From Sulfurimonas sediminis (GTDB lineage Bacteria > Campylobacterota > Campylobacteria > Campylobacterales > Sulfurimonadaceae): DNA of 64,000 nucleotides. The notes under the pieces were generated by a model. The model did no database searches and was not told where the DNA came from. It worked only from the letters and a program-made list of their open reading frames with translations. Shown piece after piece: positions 8,661-15,361 of the stretch. Numbering within the stretch: the stretch's first letter is position 1; each line of letters opens with the position of its first letter. The DNA lies in NCBI RefSeq assembly GCF_014905115.1, contig NZ_CP041235.1:62001-126000 (forward strand), given 5' to 3'. The translations under genes were made by a program, and so were the position numbers.

Positions 8661-8932
8661 TGAGAAAAGCAACTTTACAGACGCTTAAAGCGTTATATGA
8701 GGGTATTGAGGTAAATGCAAGCAATAGTTTAAAGTTTGGTACTACAAGAATTACAAACGAGATAGCAACACTTAGAAATGAGCACAATATAAAAATTGAG
8801 ACTCAAAAAGTGAAGCTTGATAGTAAGAAGTGGTACGGAAATTATAAGCTTGTTAGAAGTAGCGAAAATTTGCAAAATGTAAAAAGGCTTTTAAAAAGCC
8901 AAGATACAAATGAAGCTAAAGGGAGTAATTGA
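8660..8932 (+). CDS. Hypothetical element protein, 90 aa
   Basis: MRKATLQTLKALYEGIEVNA then FGTTRITNEIATLRNEHNIKIET. The helix-rich N-terminal part resembles a small HTH of the kind that predicts subunit-type DNA binding, but I cannot name a family. It overlaps its neighbours on both sides (TAATG at the start; 23 bases with the Rep-like gene at the end), so it is translated with them. Likely accessory to replication or regulation. Confidence 0.6.
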   Translation: MRKATLQTLKALYEGIEVNASNSLKFGTTRITNEIATLRNEHNIKIETQKVKLDSKKWYGNYKLVRSSENLQNVKRLLKSQDTNEAKGSN

Positions 8933-9578
8933 CTCTTTGAACTTCATAAGCAGTGATTTAGAGAGTTATTTTGTAGATGATGATTATATCATAGAAGCAG
9001 TCAAAAGTACAGGCGTGTTTTATCCTGAAGTGTGGCAAGAGACATTTAAGAAACCGCTTACTAAAAACATAGTGGAAGCTAAAATCTTGCATACTTCATC
9101 AGGATTAACATTGCCAATAAAACGCTTTAGCCGAAGTCAGGCAAAGCAAACTTTAGAGTTTGCAGGGCTACACGGATATAATGAAAACTCTAAGCTTTTG
9201 CGGGTGTTGCTTATGAGCTTAAAGGATAAATTACAAAACGAAGATATAGCAAGAGTTGATATAGCGATAGATTTTCTAGGCAAGATACCAAACAAGGTTA
9301 TAAAAAAACTTTGCGAGGACAGAAAGCCATTTAGATACTTTAACACTACTTACTACAAAAGCAAGAGTGAGAAAAAGCAAAACAATCGCTTAAATATCAA
9401 AACCTATAATAAATCACTCACTAAAAATGAGACAAAAAATATTCAAAGATTAGAGTTTAGTTTTTTAAGTAGTTACATACAGAAAACAAAGCTTAAAGAT
9501 ATAAGAAAACTTTATAAGAAAATGGAAAAAACAATCAAGCGATTTAGCGGCTTAAATGTGCAAATCCAATTCCTATAA
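8910..9578 (+). CDS. Replication-initiation-like protein (Rep/gpII-type, tentative)
   Basis: 222 residues. The segments EDIARVDIAIDFLG and NRLNIKTYNKSLTK...IQRLEFSFLSSYI recall the RxDxaiDf and KiYdK...RlE blocks of phage and plasmid replication initiation proteins (Rep_trans or phage-CRI type). I do not see an unambiguous HUH motif with a catalytic tyrosine, so rolling-circle activity is unproven. The start overlaps the previous gene. Position between the AlpA-like regulator and the recombination genes suits a replication function. It could instead be an uncharacterised element protein. Confidence 0.45.
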   Translation: MKLKGVIDSLNFISSDLESYFVDDDYIIEAVKSTGVFYPEVWQETFKKPLTKNIVEAKILHTSSGLTLPIKRFSRSQAKQTLEFAGLHGYNENSKLLRVLLMSLKDKLQNEDIARVDIAIDFLGKIPNKVIKKLCEDRKPFRYFNTTYYKSKSEKKQNNRLNIKTYNKSLTKNETKNIQRLEFSFLSSYIQKTKLKDIRKLYKKMEKTIKRFSGLNVQIQFL

Positions 9579-9782
9579 GTTATATCATAAGTTTTTTTCG
9601 CAAAAACCTCAACAAAGCCCAAAATATAGGGCTTTAAAGAGGGTTAAAAACTGAACGCTAAAAAATGGGTGTTTTTTCACTTGATTGTGAGTGATTTTTT
9701 ACAAAAAGAAAATGCAAATTTTGAGATTTATTTTTCAAAAAATAGCATTAGCAAGAGAAAGAAAAAATAAGGAAAAAATACA
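9579..9782 (+). other. Non-coding gap with two small hairpins
   Basis: AAAGCCC (9614-9620) pairs with GGGCTTT (9629-9635). Further on, TCACT and AGTGA enclose eight bases and are followed by six T near 9690, a weak terminator for the operon upstream. The rest is AT-rich leader ending in AAGGAAAA before the next gene. No reading frame of note. Confidence 0.45.
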
Positions 9783-10268
9783 ATGAAATTGATAGATATA
9801 GCCAGTGAATTTCAAGCCATTTATGAAATGGCAAGTGATACAGACGACATCGAGACAATAACAAAGCTTTACAATGAACTCAACGAAGATTTAGAAGTGA
9901 AAGCAGATAGTGTGAGAGTTGTATTAGCAAAGCTAAAAAGTGATAGTGATTATCTTACAAGTGAGATAAAGAGACTACAAGAGAGAAAAAAGAGCATTGA
10001 AAAAAATGCAGAAAATTTAAAATCTCTTTTGATGTGGACCTTACAAAAAGTTGGGATACCAAAGTTAAAGACTGCAAAGGCTACTTTTTACTTTGCTACT
10101 TCTAAAAGTTTACAAGTTAGTGATGAGGTTAAATTATCTTCATTACCTGATGAATATATCCAAATTGAATATAAGACAAATAAAAAAGCTTTAAAAGAAG
10201 CGATTGAAGCAGGCAAAGAGATACCAGGCGTAACTATTGTGGAAAATGAAACACTAAGGATTAGATAA
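9783..10268 (+). CDS. Siphovirus Gp157-like protein
   Basis: 161 residues. It opens MKLIDIASEFQAIYEMAS, contains the coiled coil SEIKRLQERKKSIEKNAENLKSLLMW, and ends with the beta-rich conserved tail VSDEVKLSSLPDEYIQIEYKTNKKALKEAIEAGKEIPGV. This is the usual architecture of Gp157 (PF05565), found in phage early regions beside recombination genes and linked to phage resistance in Streptococcus thermophilus. It overlaps the next gene by one base, forming a three-gene early cassette. The molecular role is not established. Confidence 0.8.
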   Translation: MKLIDIASEFQAIYEMASDTDDIETITKLYNELNEDLEVKADSVRVVLAKLKSDSDYLTSEIKRLQERKKSIEKNAENLKSLLMWTLQKVGIPKLKTAKATFYFATSKSLQVSDEVKLSSLPDEYIQIEYKTNKKALKEAIEAGKEIPGVTIVENETLRIR

Positions 10269-10771
10269 TGCAAACCTCAACAAGCAACGAGATAATAGAA
10301 CTTGATCCAAACACGGGAGAAATAAACTTACCAGTACAAAGCGACAGTTTCGACACGATAAAGCAGGTAAAACTAAAAGCAAGTAATGTGATAAGTCATA
10401 ACGACTTTGTAAAGATAAACGGCAGATATGAGCCGACAAAAGACGGACTTACAAAAATATTATCATCTTTGCCTATATCTTACAGTTGGAAGATATTAAG
10501 TGATGAAGTGTTAAGCCTGGACGGCGGAGCATACGCAAAGGTAAAAGGAGTATTAAGCATACACATAGGCGAAACTGTGCGAGATATTGAGGGTATGGGT
10601 GTTGTAGAGCGGAATGAATTTAGTAGCGGAATGAAGTACAGCTTGCACAATATGCTAGCAAAAGCAGAAACAAGAGCGTTAAAGCGTGCTATTGATGTAG
10701 CCTTTGGCAGCATAATAAATTGGTTTGTTAAAACACAGCTTGAAACACAGCCAACGACACAAAGGCAATAA
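10268..10771 (+). CDS. Possible single-strand annealing protein (Rad52/ERF-like)
   Basis: 167 residues. A beta-rich centre (GGAYAKVKGVLSIHIGETVRDIEGMGVV) is followed by KYSLHNMLAKAETRALKRAIDVAFGS, which recalls the A-x-TRAlkRA...FG signature of phage Sak/ERF/Rad52-type annealing proteins. It lies between the Gp157-like gene and a VRR-NUC nuclease, a normal place for a phage recombinase. No profile search was possible, so the family is a motif-level guess. It is followed directly by the nuclease gene with no gap. Confidence 0.5.
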   Translation: MQTSTSNEIIELDPNTGEINLPVQSDSFDTIKQVKLKASNVISHNDFVKINGRYEPTKDGLTKILSSLPISYSWKILSDEVLSLDGGAYAKVKGVLSIHIGETVRDIEGMGVVERNEFSSGMKYSLHNMLAKAETRALKRAIDVAFGSIINWFVKTQLETQPTTQRQ

Positions 10772-11146
10772 ATGCGACAGATAGAAAGCCAACATCAAAG
10801 AGCATTATTTGAATGGATACGCACAAAACAAGCAAGAGATAAACGCTACTCAAAAATCTTTGCAATTCCAAACGGTGGTAAGAGAGATATGAAAACAGCG
10901 GTTAATCTTAAGCGCGAGGGCGTTCTTAGTGGTGTATGGGATATATTTGTGCCTATTCCAAGTAAAGGGCTTTGTGGCTTATGGATTGAGATGAAAGCAG
11001 GCAAGAATAAACTCACAGATAATCAAAAGCAGTTTAGAGACGGGCTTGAATACTGCTATGGCTTTGCGGTGTGTTATACCTGGACGGAAGCAAAAGAGAT
11101 TATAGAAAAGTGGTTAAAAAAAGGGAGCGGGTCCTTTGGAGCATAG
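10772..11146 (+). CDS. VRR-NUC domain nuclease
   Basis: 124 residues matching the compact phage VRR-NUC form: QHQRALFEWI, FAIPNGGKRDMKTAVNLKREGVLSGVWDIFVPIP, LWIEMKAGKNKLTDNQKQF. The D of VWDIF and the ExK of IEMKAG are the metal-binding residues of the PD-(D/E)XK fold. It probably cuts branched or flapped DNA during element replication or recombination. It starts immediately after the upstream stop, with its start codon in the AAATG junction, so it is co-translated. Confidence 0.85.
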   Translation: MRQIESQHQRALFEWIRTKQARDKRYSKIFAIPNGGKRDMKTAVNLKREGVLSGVWDIFVPIPSKGLCGLWIEMKAGKNKLTDNQKQFRDGLEYCYGFAVCYTWTEAKEIIEKWLKKGSGSFGA

Positions 11147-11284
11147 GAAGCTATACGGGGCTATGTACTCGCGGAAACCGCGTAGTTTATAGCCTAAAAA
11201 CTTGCTAAAGATTTGTGAGTTATGAAGCGCACGAAGTGCGATTATACACAAAGATATAAAAAAATGTAAAAAGGAAGTAAAAAA
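11147..11284 (+). other. Structured non-coding stretch
   Basis: A nested inverted repeat: outer arms GCTATA (11150-11155) and TATAGC (11188-11193), inner arms CGCGG (11170-11174) and CCGCG (11178-11182). A second tight hairpin follows: CGCAC (11228-11232) and GTGCG (11236-11240). The GC-rich palindromes stand out in AT-rich DNA. They could be a replication origin, a packaging/cos-type site or an attenuator. No gene is present; a ribosome site (AAGGAAG) near 11275 serves the next gene. Confidence 0.5.
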
Positions 11285-11851
11285 ATGAAATTGATAAGCG
11301 GTGCGGAATGCGTGAGACGATTAAGACAAGCAGGAGTTTATAAAGGCAAAGAGAGTTATTTTTCTCAACTGGTGCAAAAGGGAGTTATCCCTTATCATCA
11401 AAAAGAAGCCTCTCCAAAAAAGTGGTATGTGTTAGATGAGGTAAAGCAAGCATTAAAAGATTGGGAAGACCCAAGCCGTGACGCACAACGAGAAGCGAAC
11501 GAAGCCAAAAGGCGAGAATTGGCAATATCACAAAAGATAAATGAGCTTGAAAGTACACTTTTAGCAAATATTGAGAGCTTTAAGAGTGTAAAAACGCTCA
11601 ACGCTGATGATTTTAACTTAGATGACTTAGAGGATATGACGCAAGAGGAGTTTAAGCAGGAGTTGAAAGAGATAAACTCTTCAAATATGCTTATCTCCGA
11701 AATGGCAACGGATTACTTTAGAGAGCTAAGCGAAAAAGGACATACGGGAAATACTTACCTTGTACTTGCCAGTGAAGCAGTGGAGTTTTTTCAAAAATGG
11801 TTAATGCTTGATGAGTCAATAGAAGAGTTTTACGGTGTTACAAAGAAGTGA
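11285..11851 (+). CDS. DNA-binding protein, Nu1/small-terminase-like layout (tentative)
   Basis: 188 residues. The N-terminal part, MKLISGAECVRRLRQAGVYKGKESYFSQLVQKGVIPYH then KKWYVLDEVKQALKDW, looks like a winged helix that reads DNA, as in phage Nu1. A long charged helix follows (DAQREANEAKRRELAISQKINELESTL), then an acidic C-terminal domain. Small terminase subunits share this order, and satellites often keep only this packaging gene, but no large subunit is present. A transcription factor is the alternative. It is followed by a hairpin at 11861-11879. Confidence 0.4.
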   Translation: MKLISGAECVRRLRQAGVYKGKESYFSQLVQKGVIPYHQKEASPKKWYVLDEVKQALKDWEDPSRDAQREANEAKRRELAISQKINELESTLLANIESFKSVKTLNADDFNLDDLEDMTQEEFKQELKEINSSNMLISEMATDYFRELSEKGHTGNTYLVLASEAVEFFQKWLMLDESIEEFYGVTKK

Positions 11852-11860
11852 GTACAACAA

Positions 11861-11879
11861 GAGAGGGAGCTACCCTCTC
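11861..11879 (+). terminator. Hairpin after the early operon
   Basis: GAGAGGG (11861-11867), loop AGCTA, CCCTCTC (11873-11879). Seven perfect pairs 9 bases after the gene stop. There is no T-run, so termination is uncertain. The same centre, GGGAGCTACCC, recurs at 12057-12067. Confidence 0.4.
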
Positions 11880-12009
11880 AATGTGCTAAAACAACTTAGT
11901 AAGATAACCAAGAAGTAACAGCAGAATGATTACCCTTAGAAGCATAACACTCCTTTATTTTAGCACTCCCACCCAACACTACCCACGATTTACCAAAAAA
12001 TTAGGCAAA

Positions 12010-12046
12010 AAAAAAGCCCGACCTCAAAAAGAAGCCGAGCTTTACA
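12010..12046 (-). terminator. Rho-independent terminator of the repressor gene
   Basis: On the minus strand AAGCTCGGC pairs with GTCGGGCTT (two G-U wobbles), followed by nine T. It lies about 85 bases downstream of the repressor stop codon. Next to it, TCGGG/CCCGA (12055-12069) forms a second small hairpin with the loop AGCTA. The surrounding 11880-12128 has no gene I can support. Confidence 0.7.
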
Positions 12047-12128
12047 GTGCTAAATCGGGAGCTACCCGAGAGTTATCATTCTGCTTGATTGAAATTATAT
12101 CATAAAATATAAACAAATAGAAATAATA

Positions 12129-12350
12129 TCAAGCGTCTTTACAGACATTAGCCCGAATAATCTCTTTTAACTCTTTGCACTCTTTGTTTTCTATGTAGAG
12201 GGTTAGCCAGGATTTTACCCAATAGGGAATACCTCTATCTTTATTGCTCCAATTATTAACGCCTTGCGTTGATGTACCTACAAGCTCACTAAACGATTTT
12301 TTAGTAAGTGAAGCTTTTTTTAGTAACGATTTAAACTCTTCATTATTCAT
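12129..12350 (-). CDS. Small helix-turn-helix repressor (CI/Cro type)
   Basis: 73 residues: MNNEEFKSLLKKASLTKKSFSELVGTSTQGVNNWSNKDRGIPYW is a phage-type HTH in which the NNW/GIPYW region resembles one-domain repressors. It is the only element-specific gene on the minus strand and lies back to back with the small early genes across an operator-like region. It probably keeps the element quiescent. It has no cleavage domain, so induction would not be through self-cleavage; an anti-repressor is possible (inference). Confidence 0.75.
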   Translation of the reverse strand: MNNEEFKSLLKKASLTKKSFSELVGTSTQGVNNWSNKDRGIPYWVKSWLTLYIENKECKELKEIIRANVCKDA

Positions 12351-12500
12351 TATGCACCTTTTTTATGTTTTATAATCAAAAGTATAACATAAATCACATA
12401 AATATAATCAAATAATTATACTTTAAGTTATTATTAATAATCATTAGATTATACTTTTAAAATAATAACTAATCAAATGATTAGAAAAAGGCTTAAAAAA
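12351..12500. promoter_or_regulatory. Divergent control region with repeated operator-like boxes
   Basis: Three copies of one motif: AAAAGTATAA (12378-12387) and, in the other sense, TTATACTTTA (12416-12425) and TTATACTTTT (12449-12458). A further inverted repeat, CTAATCA/TGATTAG, spans 12469-12484 just before the first rightward gene. This looks like a lysogeny-type switch bound by the adjacent HTH protein. The AT content is very high. Confidence 0.6.
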
Positions 12501-12656
12501 ATGAAAACACGACTCACACTAAACGACATCAAAGATGAAGTAAGCAAAGAGGAGCTTTTAGAGATTATCGGGTTATCTCTTGACGCTGGTATCTCTATCG
12601 AGGAAGCAATATCGGAATTTATCGAAGCAAATTACAACTTAGAGGAGGTAGCATAA
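12501..12656 (+). CDS. Small acidic element protein, 51 aa
   Basis: MKTRLTLNDIKDEVSKEELL then ISEFIEANYNLEEVA. First gene of the rightward early operon. A weak AAAAAGG ribosome site precedes it, and its stop overlaps the next start as TAATG. It is strongly acidic with a predicted helical centre (KEELLEIIGLSLDAGISIEEAI). Family unknown; translational coupling and position directly after the operator support it as real. Confidence 0.65.
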   Translation: MKTRLTLNDIKDEVSKEELLEIIGLSLDAGISIEEAISEFIEANYNLEEVA

Positions 12657-12925
12657 TGCAAGTATCAAGATACAAAGTTGATGAGATTATTAAATCAACT
12701 CACGGCAAGATTTTTAGTTGCGAGTTCATCAAAAAAGATGGAAGCATTAGAAAAATGGTAGCACGATTAGGAGTCGCCAAAAATCTAAAAGGGGGAAAGA
12801 ACGGGGCAAGTGTAAAGAACAGCTTAATAACTGTTTGGGATATGGTAGCAGGTGGTTACAGAATGATTAACCTATCTACACTCACAGCTTTAAAAGTTGC
12901 GGGTGTTACTTATAAGGTGGTGTAA
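12656..12925 (+). CDS. Small beta-rich element protein, possibly DUF2693/SH3-like
   Basis: 89 residues: FSCEFIKKDGSIRKMVARLGVAKNLKGG, then LITVWDMVAGGYRMINLSTLTALKVAGVTYKV. The order 'KKDG.xR.M.arlgv' followed by 'vwD...ggyR.i.l' recalls phage SH3-barrel proteins such as DUF2693. Function unknown. Coupled to the 51-aa gene upstream by TAATG. Confidence 0.55.
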   Translation: MQVSRYKVDEIIKSTHGKIFSCEFIKKDGSIRKMVARLGVAKNLKGGKNGASVKNSLITVWDMVAGGYRMINLSTLTALKVAGVTYKVV

Positions 12926-12926
12926 G

Positions 12927-13037
12927 ATGAAAATAAAAGTATTTACATGTAACGGCTACAAGATAGTAAGTGTTTTAACATTTGATGATATTAAAAAAAT
13001 ATCTGAAAGGTTTGAAAGATGGGAGTATATAACATAA
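12927..13037 (+). CDS. Very small element ORF, 36 aa
   Basis: MKIKVFTCNGYKIVSVLTFD then DIKKISERFERWEYIT. It begins two bases after the previous stop (TAAG-ATG) and overlaps the next gene by 19 bases. The tight packing suggests it is translated. It contains one copy of TTACATGTAA at 12943-12952. Family unknown. Confidence 0.45.
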   Translation: MKIKVFTCNGYKIVSVLTFDDIKKISERFERWEYIT

Positions 13038-13225
13038 CGATAGACATCACACAGCAGACAGCAGAGGCACTCATAGAGCTTGATAATAGATACTTCTTTG
13101 ATTTATTCAAGCCTATAAGAGAGAACGAGGACGAGGAATACAAATACCGTGATGCTATTTACGAAATAGCACAAAAAATTAAATATGCAGGGAGAAAAAA
13201 TGAGAGATATAAAAGCAATAGATAA
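13019..13225 (+). CDS. Hypothetical element protein, 68 aa
   Basis: MGVYNITIDITQQTAEALIE then DNRYFFDLFKPIRENEDEEY. It has a ribosome-site-like GAAAG before the ATG. Short and charged; no family recognised. It overlaps both neighbours, consistent with a compact early operon. Confidence 0.55.
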   Translation: MGVYNITIDITQQTAEALIELDNRYFFDLFKPIRENEDEEYKYRDAIYEIAQKIKYAGRKNERYKSNR

Positions 13226-13406
13226 CGCAAATATGGCAAAAGTTTACATAAGAGGGGCGATAGTTCTCACGGACTTGTTAAAAAATAGCAGCGAATGGAA
13301 CGAGGATTACATAAGAGACGCTTTTTTCTCTATTGAGAGCGTTTTAGATTTGGCAATAAATGAGCTTAATAATATTACACACGAAAAAGGGGTGCGAAAT
13401 GGGTAA
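13200..13406 (+). CDS. Hypothetical element protein, 68 aa
   Basis: The start chosen is ATG 13200 (MRDIKAIDNANMAKVYIRGA), which has GGGAG five bases upstream. An ATG at 13185 in frame lacks a site. Two helices dominate (LTDLLKNSSEWNEDYIRDAF and IESVLDLAINELNNI). Overlaps the neighbours. Function unknown. Confidence 0.55.
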   Translation: MRDIKAIDNANMAKVYIRGAIVLTDLLKNSSEWNEDYIRDAFFSIESVLDLAINELNNITHEKGVRNG

Positions 13407-13752
13407 AAAGTTAAAAAAAGCTTACAAGAAATTAGCAAAATATGAGAGAGAAAAAGAGAGCCTTTTAGAAAATATAAAAAGACTACAAATTGGCTTAGAA
13501 CTTGAAAAGAAATGGCTACGTGAGTGCAGAACAGCGTTACAAGATTTAAAAAACGCTCTTTTGTCTCCAAGTGCCACACAATGGTATGAGAGTAGAATTA
13601 ACGCCCTGGAAGATATAATAAGAACTGGTGTATCAACTGCTACAAGTTACGGAAGTATGGCAGCACAAAACAGAGACTTATCAAAAGAGGTGCGTGAGCT
13701 TAGGTTAGCGGTTTATGGAACGATAAAACGAAAAAAGGACATGGAAAAATGA
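13399..13752 (+). CDS. Coiled-coil element protein, 117 aa
   Basis: Start taken at ATG 13399 (MGKKLKKAYKKLAKYE) behind AGGGGTG. Residues 1-60 form a heptad-rich, very basic coiled coil (EREKESLLENIKRLQIGLELEK), and a second helical region ends in a Lys-rich tail. No enzymatic motif. It overlaps the 13749 gene by four bases (ATGA). It could be a scaffold or regulator; not identifiable. Confidence 0.6.
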   Translation: MGKKLKKAYKKLAKYEREKESLLENIKRLQIGLELEKKWLRECRTALQDLKNALLSPSATQWYESRINALEDIIRTGVSTATSYGSMAAQNRDLSKEVRELRLAVYGTIKRKKDMEK

Positions 13753-13958
13753 TACAAAATAACGACAAGATAGAGTTTAACAAATGCGATTTATCAAAAC
13801 CGATAACGCTTAAAGAGTTTAAAAAGGCAACGGGGCTAAGCAAAAAGCAGGTTAAGAAATCACTTGATGAGCTTTTAGAGAAAGGCTTTATCAAAGTATT
13901 TGCAGAGACAAAGAAAGGCACCCTTTATCTTTTAAACTACAACATACAAGGGGCGTGA
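13749..13958 (+). CDS. Small helix-turn-helix protein
   Basis: 69 residues. ITLKEFKKATGLSKKQVKKSLDELLEKGFIKVF is a winged-helix unit very similar in pattern to the N-terminal domain of the next protein (ISQFVKETGVSQTQVKKSINELKELKLIRVL). The two may be a duplicated DNA-binding module. It starts in ATGA overlap with the previous gene, and the next starts one base after its stop. Confidence 0.65.
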   Translation: MIQNNDKIEFNKCDLSKPITLKEFKKATGLSKKQVKKSLDELLEKGFIKVFAETKKGTLYLLNYNIQGA

Positions 13959-13959
13959 T

Positions 13960-14820
13960 ATGGAACTGATAGAAAACTTTACAAAAGTGCCTAATGAATG
14001 CTTTTATGTAATGAGGTTTGTTAATGGCAGCACATATAAAATCTATTTTCTTATCGTAAGAAAAACATTTGGATATAACAAAAAGAGTGACGGCATTAGC
14101 ATTTCTCAATTTGTAAAAGAAACCGGTGTAAGTCAAACGCAGGTTAAAAAGTCTATAAATGAGCTAAAAGAACTTAAACTTATCAGAGTATTAGGACAAA
14201 CAAAAAAGGACGGCGGGAAGTCTTACAATAGATATTCTATCAACTTAAAAGCCATTGATACCCTAGGTCAGAAAGTGTCTAAGGGTAGGGCAGAAAGTGA
14301 CCAAGGGGTAGGTCAGAAAGTGTCTATACAAAATACAATCAAACAAAAGAAGAGAGAGATAAAGGCGAAAAAAACTAATTTTTCCAAAACAGCTTTAACC
14401 CTTGCTGATATTTTTAGAGATGAAGACGAAAATCAAATCAATAAACATATAGAAAATTATTTAGATTATTTAGTGAGTGTTCAAGAGTATGTTAAAAATA
14501 AAAACGCTTTTAAAATAGCAGTGAAAAGAAAAATCAACAAAGGTGTAAATGAACAGTTAGAAGATTTAGAAGAGTGGTATTTGTCTATGATGTGTAAAAA
14601 GTTTGAGGAGCGTTACAAAGGTGAAACGATTATTTATAATTCGGAATTTTTAGAAGTACTTATGGTTTACCCGTACTTTAGAACGGAAGGCTTTAATAGA
14701 GATGATTATATTTTTATCGGCATTGGCACAAAAGAGCAGATAGAAACAGATGAGTACGCAACACTAAAAATGAGCAATTTCAAAGAACTTGAAATATTTT
14801 TAAAAAAAAGTAATTTATGA
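13960..14820 (+). CDS. Phage replication protein O-like (replisome organiser)
   Basis: 286 residues. The N-terminal domain (about 1-90), MELIENFTKVPNECFYVMRF then LIVRKTFGYNKKSDGISISQFVKETG, is the winged-helix origin-binding domain of phage lambda O-type proteins (Phage_rep_O_N). A Gln/Lys-rich linker follows (about 100-135), then a helical C-terminal domain of unknown detail. It likely binds the element origin and recruits host helicase. Such origins often lie inside the gene; a repeated AGGGTAGG/GGGGTAGGTCAGAAAGTG pattern at about 14265-14325 codes for the linker and may be iterons. Confidence 0.7.
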   Translation: MELIENFTKVPNECFYVMRFVNGSTYKIYFLIVRKTFGYNKKSDGISISQFVKETGVSQTQVKKSINELKELKLIRVLGQTKKDGGKSYNRYSINLKAIDTLGQKVSKGRAESDQGVGQKVSIQNTIKQKKREIKAKKTNFSKTALTLADIFRDEDENQINKHIENYLDYLVSVQEYVKNKNAFKIAVKRKINKGVNEQLEDLEEWYLSMMCKKFEERYKGETIIYNSEFLEVLMVYPYFRTEGFNRDDYIFIGIGTKEQIETDEYATLKMSNFKELEIFLKKSNL

Positions 14821-15019
14821 AAAGTAACAATATAAGCGATTTAAAGCCTTTTAAGCTTTTAGTTATGCTTAGGTATTAAAAAAGCTTTTTAATGGCTTCT
14901 ATCTACTCTAAAATGATTAATATCGCATATTTTACTTAGTCACGTAAACAACAAATGAGAAAAATTAAAGAAATATATCAATTTTTACAAATATGCTACA
15001 ATTTTGCAAAGGTAAAATA

Positions 15020-15259
15020 ATGCTTGATTTTATAGAGAGAAATTATTTATTAGTTTCTTACTTTGTAGGTTTTTTTATTTGGGTAATAGATATAAAAATA
15101 ATGAGCACAGATTTTTTAATATTTTTGGCACTCTCTCCATTGCTTGCAACTCTTACAGGAAGTATCGCTTTATTGGCAATGCTTTTAGCATTTTTTCCTA
15201 TAATTTATGGCTATGAACTATTTAAAATGATATTTTGCAATTCAAGCAAAAGATTTTAG
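15020..15259 (+). CDS. Small membrane protein at the right end of the element
   Basis: 79 residues from ATG 15020, chosen for AAAGG seven bases upstream; an in-frame ATG at 14993 has no site. At least two hydrophobic segments: LLVSYFVGFFIWVID and a long FLIFLALSPLLATLTG-SIALLAML stretch. It has its own AT-rich upstream region (14821-15019), with a T-rich hairpin near 14885. Its location beside attR, with a separate promoter, is where satellites and prophages often keep cargo. Function unknown. Confidence 0.6.
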   Translation: MLDFIERNYLLVSYFVGFFIWVIDIKIMSTDFLIFLALSPLLATLTGSIALLAMLLAFFPIIYGYELFKMIFCNSSKRF

Positions 15260-15274
15260 GGAGCGTTTTAGGGA
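15254..15274 (+). repeat. 21-bp direct repeat near right end of element
   Basis: Identical to 2395-2415. It begins inside the last codons of the membrane protein gene and lies about 50 bases inside attR. Confidence 0.6.
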
Positions 15275-15322
15275 GTGTTTTTTTAAATATCTCCTATAAT
15301 TAAGTAAATAGCATATAGTTGT

Positions 15323-15342
15323 AATCCCTAGCTGGTCCACCA
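15323..15342 (+). repeat. attR core
   Basis: Copy of the tRNA-Ser 3' end with one inserted G. Only about 20 bases of tRNA sequence are present, so no second tRNA is formed. Host sequence starts directly after. Confidence 0.85.
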
Positions 15343-15361
15343 TCTGTTTATACTGAAATCA

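Larger units (their letters stand above)
2286..15342 (+). mobile_element. Integrative element of about 13 kb at tRNA-Ser, satellite- or prophage-like
   Basis: Bounded by the att repeats at 2267-2285 and 15323-15342. It holds an integrase next to attL, an AlpA-like regulator, a Rep-like protein, a Gp157-like protein, a possible annealing protein, a VRR-NUC nuclease, a Nu1-like DNA-binding protein, a CI/Cro-type repressor divergent from small early genes, and a replication-O-like protein. There are no capsid, tail, portal, large terminase, lysis, relaxase or type IV secretion genes. That content fits a phage satellite or a cut-down prophage better than a conjugative element. The region is also a landing site for two nested insertion sequences (4511-7938). 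Confidence 0.85.

Noticed and set aside
14265-14325. Confirmed origin iterons inside the O-like gene
   Set aside because: The repeated GGTCAGAAAGTGTCT-type pattern is suggestive, but there are only about two and a half copies and they encode a plausible linker. Kept as a remark only.
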